A DNA stretch of 64,000 nucleotides from NCBI GenBank assembly GCA_031291755.1, contig JARLIK010000002.1, positions 1 to 64,000 on the forward strand, in the 5' to 3' direction. Below, piece by piece: positions 1-9,795 of this stretch; positions within the stretch are counted from its first letter, which is position 1; each line of letters opens with the position of its first letter. The position numbers and the translations under genes were made by a program. The notes under the pieces are model-generated. The model searched no databases and was not told the origin of the DNA. It worked only from the letters and a program-made list of their open reading frames with translations. This stretch comes from Acidocella sp. (GTDB taxonomy: Bacteria > Pseudomonadota > Alphaproteobacteria > Acetobacterales > Acetobacteraceae).

Positions 1-552
1 CTCGGCGGCGGGAAACACCCGGCTGACCAGGCTGGCGCGTTCGGCTTCGGTGGCGTCCATCATGCGGGCGGTGAGCACCATGTCCATGGCCTTGGCCTTG
101 CCCACCGCGCGGGTGAGGCGCTGCGAGCCGCCGGCACCGGGGATGACGCCGAGGTTGATCTCGGGCTGGCCGAATTTAGCGGTGTCAGCGGCGATCATGA
201 TGTCGCACATCATCGCCAGTTCGCAGCCGCCGCCGAGCGCGAACCCGGCCACCGCGGCGATCACCGGCTTGCGGGTGTGGGTGACGGCTTCCCAGGGCGA
301 GATGAAATCTTCCAGCACCGTGCCGGGGTAGTTGCGCGGCTGCATTTCCTTGATGTCGGCCCCGGCGGCGAAGGCTTTTTCCGAACCGGTGAGCACAATG
401 GCGCCAATGGCGGGGTCAGCATCAAAGGCTTTTAATTGCGTGGCCAGTTCGCTCATCAGCTGGTCGCACAGCGCATTCAGCGCGGCGGGGCGGTTGAGCT
501 TGATCAGCCCGACGCGGCCATGGGTTTCCACCAGAATTGTTTCATATGACAT
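1..552 (-). CDS. Enoyl-CoA hydratase/isomerase (crotonase), 3' end outside window
   Basis: This is a crotonase-family enzyme, probably an enoyl-CoA hydratase that adds water to trans-2-enoyl-CoA in beta-oxidation. The ORF track misses it because no stop lies inside the window. Reading from ATG at 552 gives [22 protein letters not shown]. The crotonase signatures are visible: the oxyanion-hole segment [22 protein letters not shown], and [20 protein letters not shown] with the catalytic-Glu region. About 184 codons are present, and the usual length is near 260, so the C-terminal third is missing. It is divergent in order from nothing nearby and lies just downstream of mutM on the same strand (33 bp gap). 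The exact acyl-CoA substrate cannot be told. Confidence 0.93.
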   Translation of the reverse strand, partial: MSYETILVETHGRVGLIKLNRPAALNALCDQLMSELATQLKAFDADPAIGAIVLTGSEKAFAAGADIKEMQPRNYPGTVLEDFISPWEAVTHTRKPVIAAVAGFALGGGCELAMMCDIMIAADTAKFGQPEINLGVIPGAGGSQRLTRAVGKAKAMDMVLTARMMDATEAERASLVSRVFPAAE

Positions 553-585
553 TGTTTTCGCTCCAGTTGTTGGGGCGCACCGTAA

Positions 586-1413
586 TTAGCCCTGGGTCTT
601 GGAGCAATAGAAGGTGGCGCGGCCGGTTTGCACGATTTTGCGAATACCGTCGCAGGCGGGCGGGCCGGGGCAATGTTCACACGCCTCGCCCTCGCGGCCG
701 TAAACCTTCCAGGCGTGTTGAAAGTAACCAAGCTCACCGCTGGGCTGCACATAGTCGCGCAAGGACGAGCCCCCGGCGGCGATGGCTTCGGTGAGGGTTT
801 GCTTGATGGCGGGCACCAGCCGGTCCACCCGTTTGGCTCCCAGGTTCCCAGCTTGGCGCTTGGGGCTGATCCCGGCGCGGAACAAAGCCTCGCTGGCGTA
901 AATATTGCCGATGCCCGCCACCAGGGTCTGGTCCAGCAGGGCGATTTTGATCGGGCTGGCGCGACCGGCCAGCGCTTCCAGCAGCATCGGCGCGTTGAAC
1001 TCATTGCCCAGTGGCTCGGGGCCTAGCCCAGCCACCAGCCGGTGGGTGTCCTCGGCATCGGTCGCGATCAAATCAAGCGCGCCAAACCGGCGCGGGTCAA
1101 CGAAACCAATCCGCCCGCCGTCATTGGTCTCGAGGGTCAGATGCTCGTGCAGGGCGAACGGCGCATCGATGATCATGCGGCCTGACATGCCGAGGTGGAT
1201 CAGGGCCGAGACGCCGCCGGAGAGGCGCATGAACATATATTTGCCACGCCTGCGGAACCCCAGCACCTTGGCGCCGCTGAGGGTGGCGGCAAACTCAGGC
1301 GGAATCGGCCAGCGTAAATCCGGCCTGTGCAGGCTCGCCCGGGTGATGGTGCGGCCTGTGAGGCGGGCATCAAGGCCACGCATGACTGTTTCGACTTCGG
1401 GGAGTTCCGGCAT
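586..1413 (-). CDS. mutM: Formamidopyrimidine-DNA glycosylase MutM (Fpg)
   Basis: This base-excision repair enzyme removes 8-oxoguanine and formamidopyrimidines and nicks the abasic site. The N-terminus [13 protein letters not shown] carries the catalytic Pro1 and Glu2, which fixes the start. The helix-two-turn-helix region and the C-terminal zinc-finger region follow, and 275 residues is the normal family size. One oddity is that the zinc finger begins with CEHC but ends YCSKTQG, where the family normally has CxxC before Gln. The fourth zinc Cys is therefore Thr. An extra Cys in PPACDG might substitute, but that is a guess. The gene is divergent from ubiE with a 27 bp gap. Confidence 0.96.
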   Translation of the reverse strand: MPELPEVETVMRGLDARLTGRTITRASLHRPDLRWPIPPEFAATLSGAKVLGFRRRGKYMFMRLSGGVSALIHLGMSGRMIIDAPFALHEHLTLETNDGGRIGFVDPRRFGALDLIATDAEDTHRLVAGLGPEPLGNEFNAPMLLEALAGRASPIKIALLDQTLVAGIGNIYASEALFRAGISPKRQAGNLGAKRVDRLVPAIKQTLTEAIAAGGSSLRDYVQPSGELGYFQHAWKVYGREGEACEHCPGPPACDGIRKIVQTGRATFYCSKTQG

Positions 1414-1440
1414 TTTCAGAAGTCAGGCTATAGTCAGTTC

Positions 1441-2205
1441 ATGAACGATGATAGCCCCCCAGCTTCGGCCCCTGATTCCGTGGATTTTGGCTTCCAAACC
1501 GTCAAGCGCGATGACAAGCGCAAGCTGGTGCGCGAGGTGTTTGATTCCGTGGCCGGCAAGTACGACATCATGAACGATCTGATGTCGCTTGGCATACACC
1601 GGCTGTGGAAGCATGATTTTATCCAGGCGCTGGACCCGCGCCCGAACCGCACCTTGCTGGACCTCGCCGGCGGCACCGGTGACATCAGTTTTGGGTGGCT
1701 GAAGAAGGGCGGCGGACCCGCTATTTTATCGGATATCAACGCCGCCATGCTGAGCGTGGGGCGTGACCGCGCCACCACCGGCGGGTTCATCGGCGATCTG
1801 TCGTTTCTGGTGACCGATGCCGAGGCGCTGGCGCTGCCGGACCGTTCGGTGGACCGGGTTTCGATGGCGTTTGGCCTGCGCAACTGCACCAACAAGAACA
1901 AAGTGCTGGCGGAGGCGCGAAGGGTGCTGAAGCCGGGCGGCAAGTTTTTATGCTTGGAGTTTTCCAAATTGCAGGTTTCGGCGTTTGAGAAAATTTATGA
2001 CGCCTGGTCGTTCAAGGCGATGCCCGCGATTGGTAAAATGGTCGCGAAGGATTCCGCCAGCTATCAATATTTAGCTGAAAGCATCAGGATGTTTCCAGAC
2101 CAGGAGACGCTGAAGGCGATGATGCAGACAGCCGGGCTGGAGCGGGTGAGCGTTCGTAATCTCTCCGGCGGCATCGCCGCCATTCATCAGGGCTGGCGGC
2201 TGTGA
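1441..2205 (+). CDS. ubiE: Ubiquinone/menaquinone biosynthesis C-methyltransferase UbiE
   Basis: UbiE is a SAM-dependent methyltransferase that C-methylates the benzoquinol ring in ubiquinone biosynthesis. Motif I is LDLAGGTGDISF, and the family signature FGLRNCTNK is present, as is VFDSVAGKYDIMNDLMS near the N-terminus. I chose ATG 1441, giving 254 aa. The longer track ORF from 1327 would run inside mutM, and its extra residues do not look like UbiE. The stop overlaps the start of coaBC (GTGA), so ubiE, coaBC and dut probably form one operon. Confidence 0.96.
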   Translation: MNDDSPPASAPDSVDFGFQTVKRDDKRKLVREVFDSVAGKYDIMNDLMSLGIHRLWKHDFIQALDPRPNRTLLDLAGGTGDISFGWLKKGGGPAILSDINAAMLSVGRDRATTGGFIGDLSFLVTDAEALALPDRSVDRVSMAFGLRNCTNKNKVLAEARRVLKPGGKFLCLEFSKLQVSAFEKIYDAWSFKAMPAIGKMVAKDSASYQYLAESIRMFPDQETLKAMMQTAGLERVSVRNLSGGIAAIHQGWRL

Positions 2206-3398
2206 GCCTGGCGGGCAAACGGGTTCTGCTCATCATCACGGGCGGCATTGCCGCCTACAAGGCGCTGGAGCTGATCCGGCTGCTGACCAAAGCCGATTGT
2301 GGCGTGAGCTGTGTGCTGACCAAGGCCGGGGCGCAGTTTGTCACGCCGCTCTCATTGCAGGCGCTCTCGGGCGCGAAGGTTTATACCGATTTATTTTCGC
2401 TCACCGATGAGAGCGAGATGGGGCATATCGAGCTCTCCCGCGCGGCGGATTTGCTGGTGGTGGTGCCGGCGAGCGCCGATATTCTGGCCAAAATGGCGGC
2501 GGGGCTGGCTGATGATCTGGCCACCACGCTGCTGCTGGCGACTGACAAACGGGTGCTGGTGGCGCCCGCGATGAATGTGCGGATGTGGGAACACGCCGCC
2601 ACCCAGGCGAATTTGGCCATTTTGACCAAACGCGGCGTGCTGATGGTGCCGCCCGATGATGGCCCGATGGCCTGTGGTGAATTTGGCCCTGGGCGGCTGG
2701 CGGAACCGCCGGTGATTCTGGCCGCCATAGCGCGGACATTGGGGGCAGGCGGGCCGCTAGCCGGCAAACATGTGCTTGTGACTAGCGGGCCGACGCATGA
2801 GCCGATCGACCCGGTGCGCTATTTGGGCAACCGCTCGTCCGGCAAGCAAGGCCACGCCATTGCGGCAGCACTGGCAGCGCTCGGCGCGCGGGTGACTTTG
2901 GTGAGCGGGCCGGTGAGCATCCCTGATCCGCTGGGCGTGAGTGTGGTGCATGTGGAAACCGCGCTGGAGATGCTGGCGGCGGTGCAGGAAGCCTTGCCTG
3001 CCGATGTGGCGGTGTGTGCCGCCGCCGTGGCAGATTGGCGGGTGGAAACCCTGGCCGCGCATAAAATTAAAAAAACCGGGTCCGCACCGCCCGCGCTTTC
3101 GCTCACTGAAAACCCCGATATTCTGCGCATCATTTCAACGCCCGGCCCGCGCCGCCCTAAGCTGGTGGTGGGGTTCGCCGCCGAGACCGAGAACCTCTAC
3201 ACCCACGCCGCCGCCAAGCGCGAACGCAAGGGCTGTGACTGGATCATCGCCAATAATGTCGGCGGCACCGGCATCATGGGTGGGGATTCCAATGAAGTCA
3301 CCTTGATCAATGATGCGGGCGAGGAAATCTGGCCGGTCATGGACAAGCATGAGGTGGCCCTGAAACTCGCCGCACTTATTGCCCAAGAGGTTGCATGA
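2202..3398 (+). CDS. coaBC: Bifunctional phosphopantothenoylcysteine decarboxylase/synthase CoaBC (Dfp)
   Basis: CoaBC carries out two steps of coenzyme A synthesis: joining 4'-phosphopantothenate to cysteine (CoaB) and decarboxylating the product (CoaC). The N-terminal flavoprotein half shows [23 protein letters not shown] with the active-site His, PAMNVRMW and the substrate clamp [13 protein letters not shown]. The C-terminal half has [20 protein letters not shown] and the KIKK loop. At 398 residues it is full length. It starts with GTG inside the ubiE stop and ends in an ATGA overlap with dut, so translation is likely coupled. Confidence 0.96.
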   Translation: MSLAGKRVLLIITGGIAAYKALELIRLLTKADCGVSCVLTKAGAQFVTPLSLQALSGAKVYTDLFSLTDESEMGHIELSRAADLLVVVPASADILAKMAAGLADDLATTLLLATDKRVLVAPAMNVRMWEHAATQANLAILTKRGVLMVPPDDGPMACGEFGPGRLAEPPVILAAIARTLGAGGPLAGKHVLVTSGPTHEPIDPVRYLGNRSSGKQGHAIAAALAALGARVTLVSGPVSIPDPLGVSVVHVETALEMLAAVQEALPADVAVCAAAVADWRVETLAAHKIKKTGSAPPALSLTENPDILRIISTPGPRRPKLVVGFAAETENLYTHAAAKRERKGCDWIIANNVGGTGIMGGDSNEVTLINDAGEEIWPVMDKHEVALKLAALIAQEVA

Positions 3399-3844
3399 CC
3401 GATATTGATGTTCGTATCCGCCGTCTGCCGCATGGCGCGGATCTGGATTTGCCCGCCTACGCCAGCGCAGGTGCGGCGGGGATGGATTTGCTGGCGGCGG
3501 TGGCCAAGCCGGTGAATATTCCGCCGCTGGGCCGGGTGCTGATCCCGACCGGCATCGCCATTGCCTTGCCGCCGGGATTTGAGCTGCAAATCCGCCCGCG
3601 CTCGGGGCTTGCCTTGAAGCACGGCATCACGCTGCCCAACACGCCGGGCACGATTGATGAGGATTACCGGGGTGAAATTCAGGTGATCATGATGAACGCC
3701 AGCGAGGAGCATTTTCTCGTCACGCGCGGCATGCGCATCGCCCAGGCAGTGCTGGCGCCGGTGGTGCGGGCGGCCTGGGTTGAGGTTGAGAGCCTTGATG
3801 AAACCGCACGCGGGGCCGGTGGTTTTGGCAGCACGGGGCGATAG
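3395..3844 (+). CDS. dut: Deoxyuridine 5'-triphosphate nucleotidohydrolase (dUTPase)
   Basis: This trimeric dUTPase hydrolyses dUTP to dUMP and pyrophosphate, keeping uracil out of DNA. All five family motifs are visible in order: [46 protein letters not shown] and the C-terminal arm [12 protein letters not shown]. The length of 149 residues is typical. The ATG overlaps the coaBC stop. The coaBC-dut pairing is common in proteobacteria. Confidence 0.97.
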   Translation: MTDIDVRIRRLPHGADLDLPAYASAGAAGMDLLAAVAKPVNIPPLGRVLIPTGIAIALPPGFELQIRPRSGLALKHGITLPNTPGTIDEDYRGEIQVIMMNASEEHFLVTRGMRIAQAVLAPVVRAAWVEVESLDETARGAGGFGSTGR

Positions 3845-3891
3845 TCGAAGTCATAAAACTGCAATGATCGCCGGGGGTGACAGCGCCGCGC

Positions 3892-3920
3892 TTGACGGCT
3901 AAGGCCAGGGTCAAACTATC
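3892..3920 (+). promoter_or_regulatory. Candidate sigma-70-type promoter before the ABC importer
   Basis: TTGACG at 3892-3897 is followed after 17 bp by ACTATC at 3915-3920. It sits 18 bp upstream of the permease start at 3939, in the only sizeable gap between dut and the ABC genes. The -10 match is imperfect, so this is a candidate only. Confidence 0.4.
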
Positions 3921-3938
3921 CTTTAAACAGGCGGGTCC

Positions 3939-5669
3939 ATGGTCAATTTCACTCCCTCCGCGCTCACGTCGGGCCGCCGCATGCCCAACCGCTGGGATGG
4001 CGTGGCCATGCTGCTGGTGATGGGGCTGCTGATCGGGCTGGTTGATGTGGGGCGCAGCACGTTGTTTACGCCGCTGGCGGCCAGCCAGGCCACCACCATT
4101 CATCTCGATCCAGCCTATCTGCCAGGCTACGCGCTGCGCACCACGGCGCGGATGTTCGCAGCGTTGTTCTGCTCGCTGTTTTTTACCTTCACCTTCGCGA
4201 CATTGGCTGCCAAGAGCCGCCGCGCCGGGCTGATCCTCATCCCCATTCTCGATATTTTGCAGTCAGTGCCGATTTTAGGGTTTTTATCCTTCACGGTGGT
4301 GTTTTTTCTCAACCTGTTTCCGGGCCGGGTTGTGGGGGCTGAGTTGGCGTGTGTGTTTGCCATCTTCACCAGCCAGGCCTGGAACATGGCGTTCAGCTTC
4401 TACCAATCGCTCACCACCCTGCCGAATGATTTGCAGGAGGCCTCGCGGGCTTTCCGGCTTTCGCCGTGGCAGAAATTCTGGCGGCTTGATGTGCCGTTCG
4501 CCATGCCAGGGCTGGTGTGGAACACCATGCTTTCAATGTCCGGCGGCTGGTTTTTCGTGGTAGCGTCGGAAGCGATTACGGTGGGCAATACAAGTTTTGC
4601 GCTGCCGGGTATCGGCTCCTATGTGGCGCTGGCGCTGGCGCAAAAAAACCTGCTGGCGATCTTCTATGCCATTCTGGCCATGTTGATCGTGATTTTGCTG
4701 TACGACCAATTAGTGTTTCGCCCGCTGGTGGCATGGTCGGGCAAATTCCGGTTTGAAACCACCGCCGCTGCTGCCACGCCTGATCCCTGGATGCTGAAGC
4801 TGATCCGTCAGACACGGTTGTTTCAGGCGATATTTGATAAAATCGGCATTGTCGTTGGGGCGGTGTTCAGAATGCGCCTGAGCGGAAGCTCATCAGTGCA
4901 GGTCGATGAAAACCGCAAACCCTCACGCATTATCGATGCCTTCTGGTTTGCGATGATTGCTGTGCTGGCGGTCTATGCGGCGTGGCAGATTATTGGTTTC
5001 GTATCGACGACATTGCATTGGAGCGACCTGGGTACGGCCCTGCTGATGGGTATTTATACCATGATCCGGGTTGTCATTTTGATGGTGATCGCGGCACTCA
5101 TCTGGGTGCCGATTGGGGTGTGGATTGGCCTACGCCCAAAGGCGACGCGCATCGCTCAGCCAATCGCGCAGTTCCTCGCGGCCTTCCCGGCGAATTTGCT
5201 GTTTCCACCGTTCGTGGTGGCGATTGTGTATTTTCATGTCAGCCCGAATATTTGGCTGACGCCTTTGATGCTGATCGGCACGCAATGGTATATTCTGTTT
5301 AACGTCATTGCGGGTGCTGCGGCGTTTCCGGGTGATATGCGGGAAGCCGTGGCGAATTTTCGCATTCGCGGCTGGCTGCGCTGGCGCAGTGTGATGATCC
5401 CCGGCATTCTGCCGTATTTTGTTACTGGCGCGATTACCGCCAGTGGCGGCGCCTGGAACGCCTCGATCGTGGCGGAAGTGGCAAGCTGGGGCAGCACCAA
5501 TTTACATGCACAGGGGCTGGGCGCCTATATCGCGCAGGCCACCACCGCCGGTGACACGCCGCGGATTGTGCTGGGTGTGGCGGTCATGTCGGCCTTTGTG
5601 ATTACCTTCAACCGCGTTCTATGGCGGCCATTATATGCTTACGCCTCGCGGCGGACCACACTGGGTTAG
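3939..5669 (+). CDS. ABC transporter permease with two fused permease domains (NitT/TauT type)
   Basis: This inner-membrane permease contains two BPD-transp-1 domains in one 576-residue chain, so one polypeptide could form both halves of the channel. Each half ends its transmembrane bundle with an EAA loop: EASRAFRLSPWQKFWRLDVP near residue 170 and EAVANFRIRGWLRWRSVMIP near residue 470. A hydrophilic linker separates the halves at roughly residues 270-330. It resembles permeases of the nitrate/sulfonate/taurine/bicarbonate class. Its ATPase follows 11 bp downstream. No substrate-binding protein is adjacent, so the substrate is unknown. Confidence 0.9.
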   Translation: MVNFTPSALTSGRRMPNRWDGVAMLLVMGLLIGLVDVGRSTLFTPLAASQATTIHLDPAYLPGYALRTTARMFAALFCSLFFTFTFATLAAKSRRAGLILIPILDILQSVPILGFLSFTVVFFLNLFPGRVVGAELACVFAIFTSQAWNMAFSFYQSLTTLPNDLQEASRAFRLSPWQKFWRLDVPFAMPGLVWNTMLSMSGGWFFVVASEAITVGNTSFALPGIGSYVALALAQKNLLAIFYAILAMLIVILLYDQLVFRPLVAWSGKFRFETTAAAATPDPWMLKLIRQTRLFQAIFDKIGIVVGAVFRMRLSGSSSVQVDENRKPSRIIDAFWFAMIAVLAVYAAWQIIGFVSTTLHWSDLGTALLMGIYTMIRVVILMVIAALIWVPIGVWIGLRPKATRIAQPIAQFLAAFPANLLFPPFVVAIVYFHVSPNIWLTPLMLIGTQWYILFNVIAGAAAFPGDMREAVANFRIRGWLRWRSVMIPGILPYFVTGAITASGGAWNASIVAEVASWGSTNLHAQGLGAYIAQATTAGDTPRIVLGVAVMSAFVITFNRVLWRPLYAYASRRTTLG

Positions 5670-5680
5670 GGAGAGACACG

Positions 5681-7003
5681 ATGGATCAGATTGTAAATCA
5701 TCAAGGCCCGCTGGTAACGGTTCGCAATTGCCGGCAGTCATACCATAAGGATGCCAGCGCCGATCTGATCGTGCTGGATGATGTTAACCTCACCTTGCAA
5801 TCGGGCGAGATCGTCGGGCTGCTGGGCCGCTCCGGCTCCGGTAAATCCACTTTGTTACGCATCGTCTCAGGGCTGTTGAAGCCGACCGCCGGTGAGGTGA
5901 TATGGCGCGGCCAGCCGCTCACCGGGCCGGCTGCTGGTGTGGCGATGGTGTTTCAGAGCTTTGCGTTGTTTCCCTGGTTGACTGTGCAGGAGAATGTGGA
6001 AATCGGGCTGGAAGCGCAGGGCGTAAAAAAGGCCGAGCGCGATGAGCGCACTGAAGCCGCGATCGATCTGATTGGCCTGGGTGGCTATGACACTGCGTAC
6101 CCGAAGGAATTATCAGGCGGTATGCGTCAGCGTGTGGGTCTGGCGCGCGCCTTGGTGGTGCACCCTGATTTGTTGCTGATGGATGAGCCGTTCTCAGCGT
6201 TGGACGTGCTGACCGCCGAGACGCTGCGTACCGACTTGATCGATTTATGGATGGATAAAAAACTCCCGGTGAAGTCGATCTTGCTGGTGACACACAATAT
6301 CGAGGAAGCGGTGCTGATGTGCGACCGGATTCTGGTGTTTTCATCGAATCCAGGCCGGGTGGCGCAGGAATTGAAGGTGCCGTTCCCGCATCCGCGTAAC
6401 CGCTACGACCCGGCGTTCCGCCAGATGGTGGATGATATTTACGGCATCATGACCAGACGCAAGGCGCCTACCGCGCAAGCCGCCGCACCGGTTACCAGCT
6501 TCTCCACCCCGCTGCATCCGGTGGGGACCAATATCATGTCTGGTTTGTTGGAAACTTTGGAAAACCCGCCATATGAAGGCCGCGCCGATTTGCCGGCATT
6601 AGCGGCGGCGCTGCAATATGAGGCCGACGAATTGCTGCCGCTGGGCGAGACGCTGACGATGCTCGGGTTTGCGATTTTGGAAGAAGGCGACTTGCAGATT
6701 ACCGAAGCAGGCCGCCGCTTCGTGAACGCCGAGACCGAGCAGCGTAAGGAAATTTTTGCCCAGACCATTCTGGCGCATGTGCCGCTGGTCGCGGAAATTC
6801 GTAAAGTGCTTGATGAGCGCTGGAACCATCGCGCTTCGGCGGTGCGCTTCCGCGATGAGTTGGAAGACCATATGTCAGCGGAATATGCCGAGGAAACGCT
6901 GCGTACTGTCATCGCCTGGGGCCGTTACGCTGAGCTTTACGAATATGACGAGGAAGCCCAGCAGTTCAGCCTGGAGGAAGAGGACGAGGAGGAGGAGGCT
7001 TAA
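5681..7003 (+). CDS. ABC transporter ATP-binding protein with C-terminal AAA-associated domain
   Basis: This is the ATPase partner of the upstream double permease, placed in the NitT/TauT ABC group. Walker A is GRSGSGKST (residues 49-57), the signature is LSGGMRQRV and Walker B is LLLMDEP. Residues from about 290 to 440 form an extra C-terminal region ending in a run of Glu/Asp (EEEDEEEEA). It matches the AAA-associated C-terminal domain found on some members of this group, and I infer a regulatory role. ATG 5681 follows GGGAGAG and gives 440 aa. The track start at 5621 lies inside the permease. The stop overlaps the convergent trmB stop. Confidence 0.9.
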   Translation: MDQIVNHQGPLVTVRNCRQSYHKDASADLIVLDDVNLTLQSGEIVGLLGRSGSGKSTLLRIVSGLLKPTAGEVIWRGQPLTGPAAGVAMVFQSFALFPWLTVQENVEIGLEAQGVKKAERDERTEAAIDLIGLGGYDTAYPKELSGGMRQRVGLARALVVHPDLLLMDEPFSALDVLTAETLRTDLIDLWMDKKLPVKSILLVTHNIEEAVLMCDRILVFSSNPGRVAQELKVPFPHPRNRYDPAFRQMVDDIYGIMTRRKAPTAQAAAPVTSFSTPLHPVGTNIMSGLLETLENPPYEGRADLPALAAALQYEADELLPLGETLTMLGFAILEEGDLQITEAGRRFVNAETEQRKEIFAQTILAHVPLVAEIRKVLDERWNHRASAVRFRDELEDHMSAEYAEETLRTVIAWGRYAELYEYDEEAQQFSLEEEDEEEEA

Positions 7004-7668
7004 ATTTTCCTCAGCGACCAATAAACCGGCGTCCGCCCGGCCTTGATGGCTTTCGCCTCATAGCGTGTCGGTGGCCAACCGTCGGGGCGCACGCCCGTTG
7101 TCCGCGTCACCGCAAATAAATCCTGCGCAGCCAGCACTTCATCGGTCCAGTGCTGATAAGTCGGATCATCGGAAGCGATGCGCCACTCGCCGCCACTTAC
7201 CAACACCCGGGCAATTTCCGGCAGCACCAGCGGGTGCACAAAGCGGCGCTTGGCGTGGCGGGCTTTCGGCCACGGGTCCGGGAACATCAGAAACATTTTG
7301 CCTAACGAACTATCGGGCAGTGAGCGGATCAGCGGGCGGGCGTCATCGGTGAACAGTCGCAAATTTGGCAGCGGTACCGGGTTTTCCACATCATCAGGTG
7401 CTAAGCGTGACAGCAGCGAGCAGATGCCATTTTCAAATACTTCTGCCGCAATCAGGGAAACATCATCATGCGCGGTTGCCAGCGCATAGGCGTGCTCACC
7501 ACCGCCAAAGCCAACTTCCAGCCATAACTCACGCTGCTGGTTGGTGAAGGGCGCGTTTGGATAACTGACTAAAGGCAAAAACTCCGCCATCAGCCATTCC
7601 TGGCGCGGGCGGAGTTTTTTCCCTTTTATCCGGCCATACAGCCGGTCAGCAGGTGGCTTAACGGCCAA
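7000..7668 (-). CDS. trmB: tRNA (guanine-N7-)-methyltransferase TrmB
   Basis: TrmB methylates N7 of G46 in the variable loop of tRNAs using SAM. It shows the SAM motif [15 protein letters not shown] and the family signature [16 protein letters not shown], and 222 residues is usual. The start lies 11 bp inside the 3' end of metK on the same strand, so it is translated as the last gene of dapB-metK-trmB. Sitting behind metK places the SAM maker and a SAM consumer on one transcript. Confidence 0.95.
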   Translation of the reverse strand: MAVKPPADRLYGRIKGKKLRPRQEWLMAEFLPLVSYPNAPFTNQQRELWLEVGFGGGEHAYALATAHDDVSLIAAEVFENGICSLLSRLAPDDVENPVPLPNLRLFTDDARPLIRSLPDSSLGKMFLMFPDPWPKARHAKRRFVHPLVLPEIARVLVSGGEWRIASDDPTYQHWTDEVLAAQDLFAVTRTTGVRPDGWPPTRYEAKAIKAGRTPVYWSLRKI

Positions 7669-8848
7669 ATGCAGCTTTCAGCGCAGGCGCCAGATCGGTC
7701 TTTTCCCAGGTGAAGGTGCCGAGGTCAGCATCTGGGGTGCGGCCAAAATGCCCGAAGGCGGAGGTTACCGCGTAAATCGGCCGGTTCATTTGCAGATGCT
7801 CACGAATCCCGCGCGGCGTTAAATTCACCAGCCCGCGCAGGGTCTTTTCCAGCTTCACAGGGTCAACGTCTTTTTCGGTGCCATGCATATCCACATAAAG
7901 TGAGAGCGGTTGCGACACGCCAATGGCGTAGCTCAACTGCAAGGTGGCGCGGCTGGCCAGCCCCGCCGCCACGATGTTCTTGGCCAGATAGCGGCACACA
8001 TAGGCGGCGGAGCGGTCAACCTTGGTGGGGTCTTTGCCGGAGAAGGCGCCGCCGCCGTGCGGGGCAGCCCCGCCGTAGGTGTCCACGATGATCTTGCGGC
8101 CGGTGAGGCCGCAGTCGCCGTCCGGGCCGCCGATGACGAAGTTGCCGGTCGGGTTCACATAAAATTCTTCATCCGGCGGCATCCAGCCGGCGGGCAGGGC
8201 AGCGGTCACAATCGGGCGCAGCATCTCTTTAATTTGTCCGGCGGTCATGCCTTCCTGGTGCTGGATGGACACCACCACTGAGGTTGCTCCCACCGGCTTG
8301 CCGTCGATGTATTTCAACGTCACCTGGCTCTTGGCATCCGGCAACAGGCCCACAACCCGGCTGTCGCTGGCGCGGCGCAGTTCGGAGATGCGGCGTAAAA
8401 TCAGGTGGGCGTAGTAAATCGGTGCCGGCATCAGCGCGTCGGTCTCGGTGCAGGCGTAGCCGAACATGATGCCTTGGTCGCCAGCACCTTCGTCCTTGTT
8501 GCCGGCCGCATCGACGCCCACGGCGATATCGCTGGACTGCGCGTGCAGATGCACATCCACCTGGGCGTTGCGCCAGGAGAAACCCGCCTGATCGTAGCCA
8601 ATGTCATGCACCGCCAGGCGGGCGAGATGCGCCAGAAGCTCCTTGGTGATAGTCTCCGGCCCGCGGACTTCACCGGCCAGGATGATGCGGTTGGTGGTGA
8701 CCAAGGTTTCGCAGGCCACCCGCGCATAGGGGTCGGCGGCCAGGTAAGCGTCCACCACGGTATCGGAAATCCGGTCGGCTACCTTATCCGGGTGACCTTC
8801 AGAAACAGACTCAGAGGTAAAGAGATACTCACCTTTATCGCGCATCAT
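7658..8848 (-). CDS. metK: S-adenosylmethionine synthetase MetK
   Basis: MetK makes S-adenosylmethionine from methionine and ATP in the cytoplasm. The start region reads [22 protein letters not shown], followed by the [12 protein letters not shown] hexapeptide region and the P-loop-like [16 protein letters not shown]. The length is 396 residues, as expected. Two Met codons lie in tandem. The second (8845) has the better spacing from AAGGA (7 nt), so the true start may be one codon later. The 58 bp upstream of the gene is too short and shows no SAM riboswitch that I can recognise. It is probably cotranscribed with dapB. Confidence 0.97.
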   Translation of the reverse strand: MMRDKGEYLFTSESVSEGHPDKVADRISDTVVDAYLAADPYARVACETLVTTNRIILAGEVRGPETITKELLAHLARLAVHDIGYDQAGFSWRNAQVDVHLHAQSSDIAVGVDAAGNKDEGAGDQGIMFGYACTETDALMPAPIYYAHLILRRISELRRASDSRVVGLLPDAKSQVTLKYIDGKPVGATSVVVSIQHQEGMTAGQIKEMLRPIVTAALPAGWMPPDEEFYVNPTGNFVIGGPDGDCGLTGRKIIVDTYGGAAPHGGGAFSGKDPTKVDRSAAYVCRYLAKNIVAAGLASRATLQLSYAIGVSQPLSLYVDMHGTEKDVDPVKLEKTLRGLVNLTPRGIREHLQMNRPIYAVTSAFGHFGRTPDADLGTFTWEKTDLAPALKAAFGR

Positions 8849-8906
8849 AAAATCCTTGGTTGAGGCGATGCGGGATGGCGGAAACTCCCCCCTGGGTCAA
8901 GACCGG

Positions 8907-9671
8907 CTACATGCCCAGAACTTGCTTCATATTGTACAAACCGGGTTTTTTGTCCGCCAGCCAGAGGGCGGCGCGCACCGCGCCGGTCGCGAAGGCGCGG
9001 CGGTCAAAGGCGTGGTGGGTGAGGGTGATCTGCTCGCTGCCCGCCGTGAACAGCAAGCTATGGCTGCCGACAATCTGGCCGCCGCGCAGAGTGGCAAAGC
9101 CGATTTCGCCGTCTTTGCGGGGGCCGGTGTGGCCATCCCGCCCGGAGACGATGACATCTTTGAGATCAACGCCGCGCCCGGCGGCTACCGCCCGGCCCAG
9201 CCCCAAAGCGGTGCCCGAGGGGGCATCGACCTTCTGGCGATGGTGCATTTCCAGAATTTCGGCGTCGTAGGCATTGGCGGGCAGGGCGGCAGCCATGCGC
9301 TCGGCCAAAGCGAACATAAGGTTCACGCCAGGCGAGAAATTCGGCGCTGCAATGACCGGGATTTTGGTCCCGGCGGCAGCAATGGCGGCTTCATCAGCCG
9401 CGGAAAGCCCGGTAGTGCCCAGCACCCAACTGGTGCCGGCGTGGGTGAGGGCGGTAGCGTGCGGGATCACCGTGCTGGCGTGGGTGAAGTCGATCACTAG
9501 GTCACACGCGGCGGCCAAAGCGGCAATATCCGCGAACAGGGTGGCGCCCTTGGCATCATCGCCCGGGCGGCAAACGCCCCCCACCAGAGTCGCCCCGGCG
9601 GCCACAACTTCCTCGGTCAGCATTTGGCCCATGCGGCCGGAGATCCCGGCGATTCCTATTTTCAGTGTCAT
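8907..9671 (-). CDS. dapB: 4-hydroxy-tetrahydrodipicolinate reductase DapB
   Basis: DapB reduces hydroxy-tetrahydrodipicolinate with NAD(P)H in the lysine and diaminopimelate pathway. It has the nucleotide-binding start GIAGISGRMGQML and the catalytic signature EMHHRQKVDAPSGTALGLG. I set the start at ATG 9671 (254 aa). The extra 36 residues of the track ORF are not part of the family fold. It is the first gene of an apparent dapB-metK-trmB operon. Confidence 0.96.
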   Translation of the reverse strand: MTLKIGIAGISGRMGQMLTEEVVAAGATLVGGVCRPGDDAKGATLFADIAALAAACDLVIDFTHASTVIPHATALTHAGTSWVLGTTGLSAADEAAIAAAGTKIPVIAAPNFSPGVNLMFALAERMAAALPANAYDAEILEMHHRQKVDAPSGTALGLGRAVAAGRGVDLKDVIVSGRDGHTGPRKDGEIGFATLRGGQIVGSHSLLFTAGSEQITLTHHAFDRRAFATGAVRAALWLADKKPGLYNMKQVLGM

Positions 9672-9795
9672 AGGCGTTTTATAGGCGATATCCGGCGCGA
9701 TCCCCAAACGCGACGTTTTCGTCAGGTAATGGACGAATACGGCACAGAGCGCTAAGCCGTTTGTCATCATAAATAACAAACCAGCAGCGGCGCGA

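Noticed and set aside
8849-8906. SAM riboswitch before metK
   Set aside because: The gap is only 58 bp inside an operon and shows no recognisable SAM-I, SAM-II or SAM/SAH structure.
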